Origin: Cellulomonas sp. P24
GTDB taxonomy: Bacteria; Actinomycetota; Actinomycetes; Actinomycetales; Cellulomonadaceae
DNA length: 64,000 bases
Assembly: GCF_024704385.1 (NCBI RefSeq)
Contig: NZ_JAJDFX010000002.1
Location: 3,534,001-3,598,000 of the forward strand
Direction of reading: 5' to 3'
The position numbers and the translations under genes were made by a program. Under the pieces are notes generated by a model. That model had not been told where the DNA came from and ran no database searches. It worked only from the letters and a program-made list of their open reading frames with translations. Of this stretch, positions 40,352 through 50,924 are shown piece by piece; the stretch's first letter is position 1; each line of letters starts with the position of its first letter.

Positions 40352-41311
40352 TCAGGTGTAGAGGCTGCCCGCATTGATCACGGGAGTGGCCCGGGCCTCG
40401 CCGCACAGGACCACGAGGAGGTTCGACACCATGGCCGCCTTGCGCTCGTCGTCCAGCTCGACGATCGACTCCTCCTCGAGCCGGCGCAGCGCGCCGTCGA
40501 CCATGGTCACGGCGCCCTCGACGATCTTCTCGCGCGCGGCGATGATCGCGCCTGCCTGCTGCCGCTGCAGCATCGCCTGGGCGATCTCGGGGGCGTAGGC
40601 GAGGTGCGAGATGCGTGCCTCGACGACCTCGACGCCGGCGATCACGACGCGCGCGGCGACCTCGTGCGCGAGCTCGTCGGAGACCTGGTCGGTCGAGCCA
40701 CGGAGGGTGGCCTCACCGGTGTCTGCGTTGTCGTAGGGGTGGCTCGTGGCCACGTGCCGGAGCGCGGCCTCGGACTGCACCTCGACGAACCCCTGGAAGC
40801 TCTCGACCGCGAACGTCGCGCGCGCGGTGTCGGTGACCTGCCACACGACGATCGCGGCGATGTTGACGGGGTTGCCGTCCGCGTCGTTGACCTTGAGCTC
40901 GCTCGTCTCGAAGTTGCGGACCCGGACCGAGACCCGCCGACGTGTCGTCAGCAGCGGGGTCATGACGAGCCCGGTGCGACGGACGGTGCCGACGTACCTG
41001 CCGAAGAGCTGGACAACCTTGGTCTCGCCGGGGCTGATCACGGTGACGCTCGCGAAGAGCACGAACGCCAGCAGCATGACCAGCACACCGAGGACGCCGA
41101 GCACCGGGCTCAGCGCGCCTGTCGTCGAGTCGGCACCGGCGAGCAGGCCGATGCTCGCGCCGATCGCGACCAGGCCGGCGAGGATCCCGATGCCGCCGTT
41201 GCGGACGCGCGCCGATCGCTCGGCGATCTCGACCCTGGTGCCGGCGTGGCCGACGGGCTCGCCGCGCGGTGACCCACCCACGGACTCCTGAGGGGTGACG
41301 TCGTCGTGCAT
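40352..41311 (-). CDS. SPFH/Band-7 (prohibitin-like) membrane protein (319 aa)
   Basis: Two transmembrane helices (about 37-60 and 66-90) are followed by the Band-7 domain beginning [62 protein letters not shown] and [35 protein letters not shown] are the coiled helices that drive ring or raft-like assembly. Function in bacteria is broad (membrane microdomains, protease control). It heads an operon with the ribbon-helix-helix and PemK-like genes. The GATATCAG repeats upstream are its likely control site. Confidence 0.92.
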   Translation of the reverse strand: MHDDVTPQESVGGSPRGEPVGHAGTRVEIAERSARVRNGGIGILAGLVAIGASIGLLAGADSTTGALSPVLGVLGVLVMLLAFVLFASVTVISPGETKVVQLFGRYVGTVRRTGLVMTPLLTTRRRVSVRVRNFETSELKVNDADGNPVNIAAIVVWQVTDTARATFAVESFQGFVEVQSEAALRHVATSHPYDNADTGEATLRGSTDQVSDELAHEVAARVVIAGVEVVEARISHLAYAPEIAQAMLQRQQAGAIIAAREKIVEGAVTMVDGALRRLEEESIVELDDERKAAMVSNLLVVLCGEARATPVINAGSLYT

Positions 41312-41379
41312 CGGGAACCTCCTGGTGGGTCCGTGGTCGCGGGCCCGTGCGAGCGGCCGCCGTGGGCCGCAAGAAAGAC

Positions 41380-41411
41380 GATATCAGTTTTCTGGAAATC
41401 TGATATCAGTT
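41380..41411. promoter_or_regulatory. Repeated GATATCAG operator between divergent operons
   Basis: GATATCAGTT occurs at 41380 and 41402, 22 bases (two helical turns) apart. The second lies within the palindrome CTGATATCAG (41400-41409), and the outer arms GATATCAG/CTGATATC form an 8-bp inverted repeat. The AT-rich site sits between the SPFH promoter (-) and the ATP-grasp promoter (+). Confidence 0.6.
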
Positions 41412-41451
41412 CGCGGTGGTCGCCCGTAACGTCCCCGTAGCACGGGCGGAC

Positions 41452-41457
41452 TATGGT
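41452..41457 (+). promoter_or_regulatory. -10 box TATGGT of a leaderless transcript
   Basis: TATGGT is six bases before the ATG at 41464; no Shine-Dalgarno sequence is present. Confidence 0.55.
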
Positions 41458-41463
41458 CCCGGC

Positions 41464-43071
41464 ATGGCGGACCTCTTCGACGGCTACCCCGCGGGCGCCG
41501 CGTGGGACGAGGTGTTCGACCGCACCGGCGCGGTGCGGCCGGCCTACGCGCACGTGCGCGACACGCTCGTGCAGATGTCGGAGAGCGAGCTGCGCGGTCG
41601 CGCCGACGCCCTGGCGCGCTCCTACCTCAACCAGGGCGTCACGTTCGACTTCGCGGGGGAGGAGCGGCCCTTCCCCCTCGACGTCGCCCCGCGCGTGATC
41701 GACGGTCACGTCTGGGACGCCGTCTCTCCCGGGGTGGCGCAGCGGGTCCGGGCGCTCGAGGCGTTCCTGGCGGACGTCTACGGGCGCCAGCGGGCGGTCG
41801 CCGACGGCGTGGTCCCGCACTCCCTGATCACGTCGTCCACCCACTTCCATCGGGCGGCGCACGGGATCGACCCGCCGAACGGCGTCCGGGTCCAGGTTGC
41901 CGGCATCGACCTGGTGCGCGACGAGCTCGGGGACTTCCGCGTCCTGGAGGACAACGTCCGCGTCCCGAGCGGCGTGAGCTACGTCCTGTCCAACCGCCGC
42001 GCGATGGCGCAGACCTTCCCCGAGCTGTTCGCCGCGCTGCGCATCCGCCCGGTGTCCGACTACCCGCGCCGGCTCCTCGCCGCTCTGACCGCCGCGGCGC
42101 CCGCCGGTGTCGACGACCCGACCGTCGTGGTCCTGACCCCGGGGGTCTTCAACAGCGCGTACTTCGAGCACTCGCTGCTCGCCCGCACGATGGGCGTCGA
42201 GCTCGTCGAGGGGCGTGACCTGTTCTGCGCCGGCGGCCGCATGTGGATGCGGACCACCCAGGGGCGTCGCCGGGTCGACGTGATCTACCGCCGCGTCGAC
42301 GACGAGTACCTCGACCCGGTCGCGTTCCGGCAGGACTCGCTGCTCGGGAGCCCCGGGCTCATGACGTGCGCCCGGCTCGGCACCGTGACGATCGCGAACG
42401 CCGTCGGCAACGGCGTGGCCGACGACAAGCTCGTCTACACCTACGTCCCGGACCTGATCCGGTACTACCTGGGCGAGGAACCGCTGATCGCGAACGTCGA
42501 CACCTGGCGGCTGGAGGACCCGGGTGCGCTCGAGGAGGTGCTCGACAGGCTCGCCGAGCTCGTCGTCAAACCGGTCGACGGCTCCGGGGGCAAGGGGCTC
42601 GTGATCGGTCCCGCCGCGTCGCCGGCCGAGCTCGACCGGCTGCGTGGGCGGCTCCGTCGCGACCCGCGCGGCTGGATCGCGCAGCCCGTCGTCCAGCTCT
42701 CGACCGTCCCGACGCTCGTCGAGGACGGCCTGCGGCCCCGGCACGTCGACCTTCGACCGTTCGCCGTGAACGACGGCGAGAACGTCTGGGTCCTCCCGGG
42801 CGGGCTCACACGGGTGGCGCTCCCCGAGGGCGAGCTCGTCGTCAACAGCTCGCAGGGCGGCGGCTCGAAGGACACCTGGGTGCTCGGTGGGCACCCGCCT
42901 GTGCGGTCCACCCGGGTCGCGGAGCACCCGCAGGCCGTCCCGGTCGGCTCGTCGGTGCCGATCGACACGAACCCCGACGACCGGCGCGCCCAGTCGATGC
43001 AGCAGCAGCAGACCCTGCTGCCGCCGGACCTGCCATCGGATCGGGGCGACCGGGAGGTGGCACCGTGCTGA
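41464..43071 (+). CDS. Circularly permuted ATP-grasp protein (DUF404/DUF407 type, 535 aa)
   Basis: RPFPLDVAPRVIDGHVWDAVSPGVAQRVRALEAFLADVYG, GIDLVRDELGDFRVLEDNVRVPSGVSYVL, KLVYTYVPDLIRYYLGEEP and VVKPVDGSGGKGLVIGP are the hallmark blocks of this family, including the ATP-grasp Gly-rich loop. Such proteins are predicted amide-bond ligases, encoded with alpha-E and transglutaminase-like proteins exactly as here, but their product has not been established. Its stop overlaps the alpha-E start by seven bases. The Anbu proteasome-like peptidase often linked to this cluster is absent from the window. Confidence 0.93.
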   Translation: MADLFDGYPAGAAWDEVFDRTGAVRPAYAHVRDTLVQMSESELRGRADALARSYLNQGVTFDFAGEERPFPLDVAPRVIDGHVWDAVSPGVAQRVRALEAFLADVYGRQRAVADGVVPHSLITSSTHFHRAAHGIDPPNGVRVQVAGIDLVRDELGDFRVLEDNVRVPSGVSYVLSNRRAMAQTFPELFAALRIRPVSDYPRRLLAALTAAAPAGVDDPTVVVLTPGVFNSAYFEHSLLARTMGVELVEGRDLFCAGGRMWMRTTQGRRRVDVIYRRVDDEYLDPVAFRQDSLLGSPGLMTCARLGTVTIANAVGNGVADDKLVYTYVPDLIRYYLGEEPLIANVDTWRLEDPGALEEVLDRLAELVVKPVDGSGGKGLVIGPAASPAELDRLRGRLRRDPRGWIAQPVVQLSTVPTLVEDGLRPRHVDLRPFAVNDGENVWVLPGGLTRVALPEGELVVNSSQGGGSKDTWVLGGHPPVRSTRVAEHPQAVPVGSSVPIDTNPDDRRAQSMQQQQTLLPPDLPSDRGDREVAPC

Positions 43072-43994
43072 GCCGGATCGCCGAGTCGTTGTTCTGGATC
43101 GGCCGGTACATCGAGCGCGCCGACGACACCGCCCGGCTGCTCGACGTGCACGTGCAGAGCCTGCTCGAGGACCCGTGGGCCGAGGAGGACCTGGCGTGCC
43201 GGTCGCTGCTCTCGGTCATGGACTCCGCCGCACCACCTGCGGACGAGCCCGTCGGTCGCGCGCAGGTGCTCGCGATCCTCGCGTACGACCGTGAGTCACC
43301 GGCCGCGATCGCCGGCGCCCTGCTCGCTGCGCGCGAGAACGCGCGGCGTGCCCGCGAGGTGATCTCGACCGAGCTGTGGGAGGCGGTCAACGCGACGTGG
43401 AACCAGCTGCCGTCGCACCTCGACCCGTCCCGCCCCCACGAGTACTTCCGCTGGGTGCGCGAGCGTGCGGCCGTCGTCGCGGGGATCGTCGACTCCGCCA
43501 CCGCCCGCGACGACACCTGGCGGTTCCTCGTCCTCGGTCGGTCGATCGAACGGGCGGACATGACCGCGCGACTCCTGACGATGCGGGCGCTCGCCGGCGC
43601 CGGCGGACCGACCTGGTCCTTGCTCCTGCGGTCGTGCGGCGCCCACGAGGCCTACCTGCGTCGCTACCGCGGCATCGACTCGGACGACAGCGCGGCCGGG
43701 TTCCTGCTCCGCGACCAGCTCTTCCCGCGATCGATCGTCCACGCGCTCGCCGAGGCCGAGGCGTGCCTCGCCGTCCTCGGCCCGCCCGGCGAGCGAGCGT
43801 CCGAGGACGAGGCGCGGATGCGGCTCGGGCATGCCCGTACGAGCCTCGAGTACCGGCCCCTGCGCGACGTCCTCGACCGGCTCCCGGCGAAGATGGAGAC
43901 GGTCCAGCGCGCGTGCTCGGCGGCGAGCGACGAGGTGCGCGCCCGCTACTTCCCGTCCCGGGCGACGACGACCTGGGTGGGCGAGGCCTTGTGA
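43065..43994 (+). CDS. Alpha-E domain protein (DUF403, 309 aa)
   Basis: VLSRIAESLFWIGRYIERADDTARLLDVHVQSLLED at the start and WRFLVLGRSIERADMTARLLTMRAL in the middle are the two ERAD repeats of the all-helical alpha-E family. The GTG at 43065 has GGGAGG upstream and overlaps the ATP-grasp gene. Alpha-E proteins are always found with ATP-grasp and transglutaminase-like partners and are thought to act on the same substrate; no activity has been assigned. Part of a tight three-gene operon. Confidence 0.93.
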   Translation: MLSRIAESLFWIGRYIERADDTARLLDVHVQSLLEDPWAEEDLACRSLLSVMDSAAPPADEPVGRAQVLAILAYDRESPAAIAGALLAARENARRAREVISTELWEAVNATWNQLPSHLDPSRPHEYFRWVRERAAVVAGIVDSATARDDTWRFLVLGRSIERADMTARLLTMRALAGAGGPTWSLLLRSCGAHEAYLRRYRGIDSDDSAAGFLLRDQLFPRSIVHALAEAEACLAVLGPPGERASEDEARMRLGHARTSLEYRPLRDVLDRLPAKMETVQRACSAASDEVRARYFPSRATTTWVGEAL

Positions 43995-44007
43995 CGGAGG
44001 TGCGCGC

Positions 44008-44847
44008 ATGAGGCGCCTGAGCGTGGTGCACACGACGACGTTCCGGTACGCCGGGGAGGTGACCGCCTCGTTCAACGAGGCGCGCCTGACTCCCGTGTCG
44101 GACCACGGGCAGACGGTGCTCGCGGCGACGCTCGACGTCGCGCCGTGCACGTGGCGGCACGACTACCGCGACTACTGGGGCAGCGCCGTCACGGCCTTCG
44201 AGGTGTCCGTCCCGCACGACACGCTCACCATCACGTCGAGCTCGCGGGTCGAGGTGCACCCCCCACGCGCTGCGGTCGCCGACGTGGGCTGGGAGGACCT
44301 GCGCAGCCCGCAGGTGACGGACCGCATGGCGGAGCTGCTGGCCGACACGCCGACGACGGCGGCGCCTGCCGACGTCGTCGCGCTCGCGGCGGAGGCCGCG
44401 CGCGGGCTCGCACCGGCCCGGGCCGCCGAGGCGATCTGCCTCCTGCTGCGGGACGAGCTCGAGTACGTGCCCGGGGTCACCGCGGTGCACACCCCGGCCG
44501 TCGAGGCGTGGGACGCGCGCACGGGCGTCTGCCAGGACATGGCGCACCTGGCTCTCGGCGCGCTGCGCAGCGTCGGCATCCCGGCGCGCTACGTGTCCGG
44601 CTACCTGCACCCGATGCGGGGCGCCGAGACGGGCCAGACCGTCACCGGCGAGTCGCATGCGTGGGTCGAGTGGTGGGCGGGCCAGTGGACGGGCTTCGAC
44701 CCGACCAACCGGGCCCCAGCGGGGGAGCACCACGTCGTGCTCGCCCGCGGTCGCGAGTACCAGGACGTCGCGCCGCTGCGGGGGATCTACGCGGGTACGA
44801 GCACCGACGTGCTCGACGTCCAGGTGCACATCACCCAGGAGGCCTGA
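44008..44847 (+). CDS. Transglutaminase-like cysteine protease-fold protein (279 aa)
   Basis: The N-terminal bacterial transglutaminase-like domain (VVHTTTFRYAGEVTASFNEARLTP) is followed by the catalytic core. Cys appears in DARTGVCQDMAHLALGALRSVGIPARYVSGYLHP (about residues 167-200), His in GESHAWVEWWAGQWTGFDPTN and Asp in the latter, so the Cys-His-Asp triad is intact. GGAGGTG precedes the ATG. Third gene of the ATP-grasp/alpha-E operon, where it may hydrolyse or transfer peptide bonds; substrate unknown. Confidence 0.93.
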   Translation: MRRLSVVHTTTFRYAGEVTASFNEARLTPVSDHGQTVLAATLDVAPCTWRHDYRDYWGSAVTAFEVSVPHDTLTITSSSRVEVHPPRAAVADVGWEDLRSPQVTDRMAELLADTPTTAAPADVVALAAEAARGLAPARAAEAICLLLRDELEYVPGVTAVHTPAVEAWDARTGVCQDMAHLALGALRSVGIPARYVSGYLHPMRGAETGQTVTGESHAWVEWWAGQWTGFDPTNRAPAGEHHVVLARGREYQDVAPLRGIYAGTSTDVLDVQVHITQEA

Positions 44848-44939
44848 GGCGGCGCACCTGGCGGCGGGCACGAGCCCCTGCACCGAGGTCGATACCGGCC
44901 ACCAGGACAGCGCGCGCCAAGGCGAGCAGGATCGAAGTT

Positions 44940-44962
44940 GACCGGGCGACCACTGCCCGGTC
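44940..44962 (+). promoter_or_regulatory. 8-bp inverted repeat before the dehydrogenase gene
   Basis: GACCGGGC, loop GACCACT, GCCCGGTC lies between the transglutaminase stop (44847) and the dehydrogenase RBS (about 44973). It may be a terminator without a U-run, an operator, or a leader hairpin. Confidence 0.4.
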
Positions 44963-44985
44963 GTCACCATCAAAGGAGATGGACC

Positions 44986-46062
44986 ATGAGAGCTGCGCGC
45001 TACTACGACCGTGGGGACATCCGTGTCGAGGAGATCGCAGAGCCTTTCGTCACCCCGGGCACGGTCGGCATCGACGTCGCCTGGTGCGGGATCTGCGGCA
45101 GCGACCTGCACGAGTACACGGAGGGGCCGATCTTCATCCCGCCCGCGGGGCATCCGCAGCCCATCAGCGGGGAGAGCGCACCGATCACGATGGGGCACGA
45201 GATGTCCGGCGTCGTCTACGCCGTCGGTGAGGGCGTCACGGATCTGGCTGTCGGCGACCATGTCGTCGTCGAGCCGTACATCCTGCACGACGACGTGGAC
45301 ACCGGGCCGGCGAGCCGCGACTACCACCTCTCGCGGGACATGAACTTCATCGGCCTCGGCGGAGGCGGCGGCGGGCTCGGCGAGAGGATCGTCGTCAAGC
45401 GCCGCTGGGCCCACCGCGTGGCGGACTCCGTTCCGCTGGACCAGGCAGCACTCATCGAACCCCTCTCGGTCGGCTACCACGCGGCCGAGCGCAGCGGCGT
45501 CACGGCCGGGGAGACGGTGCTGGTCACCGGAGCGGGCCCGATCGGGCTGCTGACCTCGGCGATCGTCAAGGCGCTCGGTGCCACGGTGATCATCAGCGAG
45601 CCGAGCCCGTTGCGTCGGCAGAAGGCGCTCGACTCGGGCGTCGCGCAGCACGTCCTGGACCCGCGGGCCGTCGACGTCGTGGCCAAGGTCCGCGAGCTCA
45701 CCGGCGGCGCGGGAGCCGATGTCGGGTTCGAGTGCACCTCGGTGCAGCCTGCGCTCGACACCCTGGTGGACGCGCTGAAGCCGCACGGCGTGCTCGTGGT
45801 CGTGTCCATCTGGGGTCACCCCGGCGCGTTCGACATGCAGAAGATCGTGCTCAAGGAGCTCGACGTGCGCGGCACGATCGCCTACGTCAACTCCCACCCG
45901 GCGGTGATCGCCCTGGTCGAGGCGGGCAAGATCGACCTGGCCCCGTTCATCACCGGGAAGATCGGGCTGGACCACCTGATCGACGAGGGCTTCGACACCC
46001 TGATCCACCACAACGAGACGGCGGTGAAGATCCTCGTCTCGCCGTCGGGGCGGGGGCTCTGA
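44986..46062 (+). CDS. Zinc-type 2,3-butanediol dehydrogenase-like MDR enzyme (358 aa)
   Basis: Medium-chain dehydrogenase: WCGICGSDLHEYTEGP (catalytic Cys about 34), TMGHEMSGVV (His/Glu ligands about 69-70) and the NAD fold VLVTGAGPIGLLTSAIVKALG (about 181). The run EPYILHDDVDTGPASRDYHLSRDMNFIGL aligns with the structural-zinc lobe of butanediol dehydrogenases, but all four expected cysteines are absent, so only the catalytic zinc is likely. Such enzymes interconvert butanediol and acetoin or related secondary alcohols. AAAGGAG precedes the ATG. A terminator follows at 46082-46117; probably its own transcription unit. Confidence 0.88.
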   Translation: MRAARYYDRGDIRVEEIAEPFVTPGTVGIDVAWCGICGSDLHEYTEGPIFIPPAGHPQPISGESAPITMGHEMSGVVYAVGEGVTDLAVGDHVVVEPYILHDDVDTGPASRDYHLSRDMNFIGLGGGGGGLGERIVVKRRWAHRVADSVPLDQAALIEPLSVGYHAAERSGVTAGETVLVTGAGPIGLLTSAIVKALGATVIISEPSPLRRQKALDSGVAQHVLDPRAVDVVAKVRELTGGAGADVGFECTSVQPALDTLVDALKPHGVLVVVSIWGHPGAFDMQKIVLKELDVRGTIAYVNSHPAVIALVEAGKIDLAPFITGKIGLDHLIDEGFDTLIHHNETAVKILVSPSGRGL

Positions 46063-46081
46063 GACGGTGAGGTGACGTCGG

Positions 46082-46117
46082 GACGGCCCGGCCCGTGGGA
46101 TCATGGGCCAGGCCGTC
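46082..46117 (+). terminator. Strong hairpin terminator
   Basis: GACGGCC-c-GGCCC (46082-46094) pairs with GGGCC-a-GGCCGTC (46105-46117) around a 10-base loop, 20 bases after the dehydrogenase stop. Confidence 0.75.
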
Positions 46118-46142
46118 TCGGCTGCCGGTGGTGCGGTCCTTC

Positions 46143-46202
46143 GTCAGAACCAGTCAGAACCAGTCAGAACCAGTCATGGCCAGTCATGACCAGTCATGAC
46201 CA
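46143..46202 (+). repeat. Six tandem 10-bp repeats in the lepA leader
   Basis: Three copies of GTCAGAACCA, one GTCATGGCCA and two GTCATGACCA run head to tail. The last three each contain an ATG, and because the unit is 10 bases these ATGs fall in three different frames. The array lies between the terminator at 46082-46117 and the likely lepA start at 46277; the third ATG (46196) is in the lepA frame. Confidence 0.9.
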
Positions 46203-46276
46203 CCACCGCCGCGCCGATCCCGGCGTCACCCCGTGCCGAACCTGTCGTCGACCTCGACCCTCCGGAGTACCTTCGC

Positions 46277-48162
<1,886 letters not shown>

Positions 48163-48166
<4 letters not shown>

Positions 48167-49403
48167 GCCCGGCCCTGCCCGACGGCGAGCCCGCTCCGGA
48201 GGACGGCGCGCTCCCGGCGATGGTGGTGGACGGCGCGGCGACGCGGGACTTCGGGGTCTACCTGCACGTGCCGTTCTGCACCGTGCGCTGCGGCTACTGC
48301 GACTTCAACACCTACACCGCGACCGAGCTCGGCGGCGGCGCGAGCCGGGACGCCTACGCGTCGACCGCCCTGCGCGAGATCGCGCTCGGGGGCGAGGTCA
48401 TGCGCCGCGCGGGACTGCCCGACCGGCCTGCTGCGACGGTGTTCGTCGGGGGCGGGACGCCCACGGTCCTGCCGGTCGCCGACCTCGCCATGCTGCTCGA
48501 CGGAGTCCGTGACACGTGGGGGCTGGCCGACGACGCCGAGGTGACGACCGAGGCCAACCCGGACTCCGTGGGCCCGGACGAGCTCGAGGGGCTGGCCGCC
48601 GCCGGCTTCACCCGCGTGTCCTTCGGCATGCAGTCGGCGGTGCCGCACGTCCTGGCCACGCTCGAGCGCACGCACGACCCACGCCGGGTGCCCGACGTCG
48701 TGCGCTGGGCGCGGGACGTCGGTCTTGCGGTGTCCCTCGACCTGATCTACGGCACGCCGGGGGAGTCGGTGGACGACTGGCGTGCGAGCGTCGAGGCGGC
48801 ACTCGCGACCGGGGTCGACCACGTGTCTGCGTATGCGCTGGTCGTCGAGCCGGGCACCCGGATGGCTACCCAGGTGCGCCGGGGGAGCTCACCCTGCCCA
48901 CCGAGGACGACCAGGCCCTCAAGTACGAGATCGCCGACGACCTGCTCGCCGACGCGGGTCTGCACTGGTACGAGGTCAGCAACTGGGCGCGGACGACGGC
49001 GCACGCGTGCCGGCACAACCTCGCCTACTGGCGGGGCGCGGACTGGTGGGGTGTCGGACCCGGTGCCCACAGCCACGTCGGCGGGGTGCGCTGGTGGAAC
49101 GTCAAGCACCCGCGTGCGTACGCGGCGCGGCTCGCGGACGGGCTGAGCCCGGCGGCCGGTCGTGAGGTGCTCGACGACGACTCCGCCCGGCTCGAACGGG
49201 TGATGCTCGGCGTCCGGCTCAGCGGCGGTCTGCCGCTCGGCGAGCTCGGGCCCGAGTCCCGGCGGGGCGTCGCCGCCCTGGTGGCGGACGGGCTCGTCGA
49301 CGGTGGCGCGGCACTCGGCGCGGACGGCCAGGGGCGTCGCGTGCTCCTCACCCGTCGAGGGCGGCTCCTGGCCGATGCGGTGGTCCGGGCCCTCACCGAC
49401 TAG
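48163..49403 (+). pseudogene. hemW: HemW (radical-SAM heme chaperone), frameshifted at a G run
   Basis: The first 240 codons are HemW: YLHVPFCTVRCGYCDFNTYT carries the radical-SAM CxxxCxxC cluster motif, then FVGGGTPTVLP, TTEANPDS, SFGMQSAV and SLDLIYGTPGES. At G5 (48881-48885) the frame is lost. The rest of the protein (GELTLPTEDDQALKYEIADD ... GVGPGAHSH ... RHNLAYWRG) continues in the -1 frame to the TAG at 49403. One missing G explains it: CGC CGG GGG GAG restores R-R-G-E-L. The full protein would be about 413 residues, normal for HemW, which inserts heme into respiratory proteins. It follows lepA with a four-base overlap. Confidence 0.9.
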
Positions 49404-49433
49404 GTGGGACACAGCCTGCTCATACGCAGGTCC

Positions 49434-49439
49434 TTGACA
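49434..49439 (+). promoter_or_regulatory. Possible -35 element TTGACA
   Basis: TTGACA, rare in this window, lies 80 bases before the start at 49519; the best -10 candidates, GATTCT (49455) or TTCTCT (49457), are weak. Confidence 0.35.
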
Positions 49440-49518
49440 CGACCTCCACATTTCGATTCTCTGTCAGCGGTGCGGGTGGTTCGACCGGAGTCACCTGCGA
49501 TCGGACCGAAGGATGACC

Positions 49519-50415
49519 ATGACCGAGAACGGACCGGGCGGCACGCCGCGCGACGAGAACGAGCCTCAGCAGCCTCCTGCGGGTGCAGTCCCGCCGCCCG
49601 GGGCGTACCCTCCGCCGCCTGGCGCGTACCCCCCTCCGCCCGCGGGCAGCTACCCGCCGCCCCCTGGTGGTGGCTACGGTCCCCCCGGAGCGATGCCGCC
49701 GGCACCTCAGCCCTACGGTGCCCCCGGCGGCCCGCAGGCGGTCGGTATCGGTGAGGCGTTCAACTACGGCTGGACCAAGTTCACCGCGAACGTCGGGCCG
49801 ATCCTCCTGGCGGTGCTCGTCTACGGTGCGGTGATCGCCGTCATCGGTGGCGCGTTCTACTTCGCGCTCATCGCGTCAGCGGTGACGGCAGCGAACAACG
49901 ACCCGTACGGCAGCTCGTCGGGGATGTTCGGTGCCGGCTTCGGCTTCGGGTCGATCGTCTTCTACATCGTGATCATCCTTCTCGGGTATTTGGCCCAGGC
50001 CGGGATGGTCCGCGGCGCCCTGCACATCACGTACGGCCGGCCGCTCGAGTTCAAGACCTTCTTCCAGTTCGACAACCTCGGGGGAGTCATCGGGGCGTCG
50101 CTGCTGATCGGCCTCGGCACCGGTGTCGGAGTGGTGCTGTGCGTCCTCCCGGGCATCGTGTTCGCGTTCTTCGCCCAGTTCGCCCTGTACTTCGTCCTCG
50201 ACAAGCAGCAGGGCGCGGTCGAGGCGATCAAGTCGAGCTTCTCGTTGGTCAACAAGAACCTCGGGACGGTCGTCGTGCTCTTCCTTGCCGTCTACGTCGT
50301 GCAGGCCATCGGTGCGCTGGTCTGCGGTGTCGGCCAGCTGATCGCGTTCCCGCTCACGATGATCGCGACGGCCTACATGTACCGCCGCATGCTCGGCGAG
50401 CCCGTCGCCCCCTGA
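49519..50415 (+). CDS. Proline-rich membrane protein (298 aa)
   Basis: The first 80 residues are a Pro/Gly/Tyr/Ala-rich tail with tandem PPPPGAYP units. Then GIGEAFNYGWTKFTANVGPILLAVLVYGAVIAV and four to six hydrophobic helices follow, with a central loop rich in Gly/Ser/Phe. The layout (low-complexity cytoplasmic head and DUF975- or GDPD-membrane-like helices) is common in actinobacteria, but no function is known. Two ATGs are possible; 49519 has GAAGGA at a good distance, while 49513 overlaps it. Confidence 0.75.
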   Translation: MTENGPGGTPRDENEPQQPPAGAVPPPGAYPPPPGAYPPPPAGSYPPPPGGGYGPPGAMPPAPQPYGAPGGPQAVGIGEAFNYGWTKFTANVGPILLAVLVYGAVIAVIGGAFYFALIASAVTAANNDPYGSSSGMFGAGFGFGSIVFYIVIILLGYLAQAGMVRGALHITYGRPLEFKTFFQFDNLGGVIGASLLIGLGTGVGVVLCVLPGIVFAFFAQFALYFVLDKQQGAVEAIKSSFSLVNKNLGTVVVLFLAVYVVQAIGALVCGVGQLIAFPLTMIATAYMYRRMLGEPVAP

Positions 50416-50447
50416 CGGAGGCGTCCTGAACCGAGAGCAGCACACGC

Positions 50448-50903
50448 ATGACGCAGGGGCCGTCGCCCCACCCCGGGTCGGGGTACCTCCACGGCGTGAG
50501 CGCCGGGTGGTACCCCGACCCGTCCGGTGACTGGCAGCTCCGCTGGTGGGACGGGGTCCTGTGGTCCGCGGACGTCGTCACCGGGACGTACCGCAGCCGG
50601 GAGCCGATCGGGCAGGTGGCGGTGCCGGCCGTCGAGCAGGTGCTGTGGGACGGCGAGGGGCACCGGTTGACGACGCACCGCATCTGGGTCCACGAGCCCG
50701 GCACCGGACGGCCTCCCGAGGAGCTGCCGCTCTGGACGATCGCCTCGGTCGACGCCACCGAGTCCCGGGTCACGATGTCGGTCGCGTACCCGGGCTACGG
50801 CGGTCGCGTGACGTACGTGATCCGCTCGGCGTCGGCACCGCTGCTCGGCGCCCTGGTGCACGCATGGGCCAACCGGAACCGTCGTGCCGCGATGCGGCTC
50901 TGA
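50448..50903 (+). CDS. DUF2510-domain protein (151 aa)
   Basis: SAGWYPDPSGDWQLRWWDGVLWSADVV (about residues 18-44) is the DUF2510 motif (WYPDP...LRWWDG..W), a short actinobacterial module. The rest, including a beta-rich region WTIASVDATESRVTMSVAYPGYGG, has no assigned fold. There is no membrane segment, so it is probably cytoplasmic or peripheral. The ATG has only a weak RBS; it lies 32 bases after the preceding gene and may share its transcript. Confidence 0.8.
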   Translation: MTQGPSPHPGSGYLHGVSAGWYPDPSGDWQLRWWDGVLWSADVVTGTYRSREPIGQVAVPAVEQVLWDGEGHRLTTHRIWVHEPGTGRPPEELPLWTIASVDATESRVTMSVAYPGYGGRVTYVIRSASAPLLGALVHAWANRNRRAAMRL

Positions 50904-50924
50904 CCGGAGGCCGCTCGGCGCCGG

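Noticed and set aside
46143-46202. A CRISPR array
   Set aside because: The repeats are only 10 bases and run head to tail with no spacers; no cas genes are in the window.
46196-46276. ATG at 46196 as the lepA start
   Set aside because: It lies in the tandem repeat without an RBS and adds 27 residues unlike other LepA N-termini; the GTG at 46277 gives the family-typical start. Not fully excluded.
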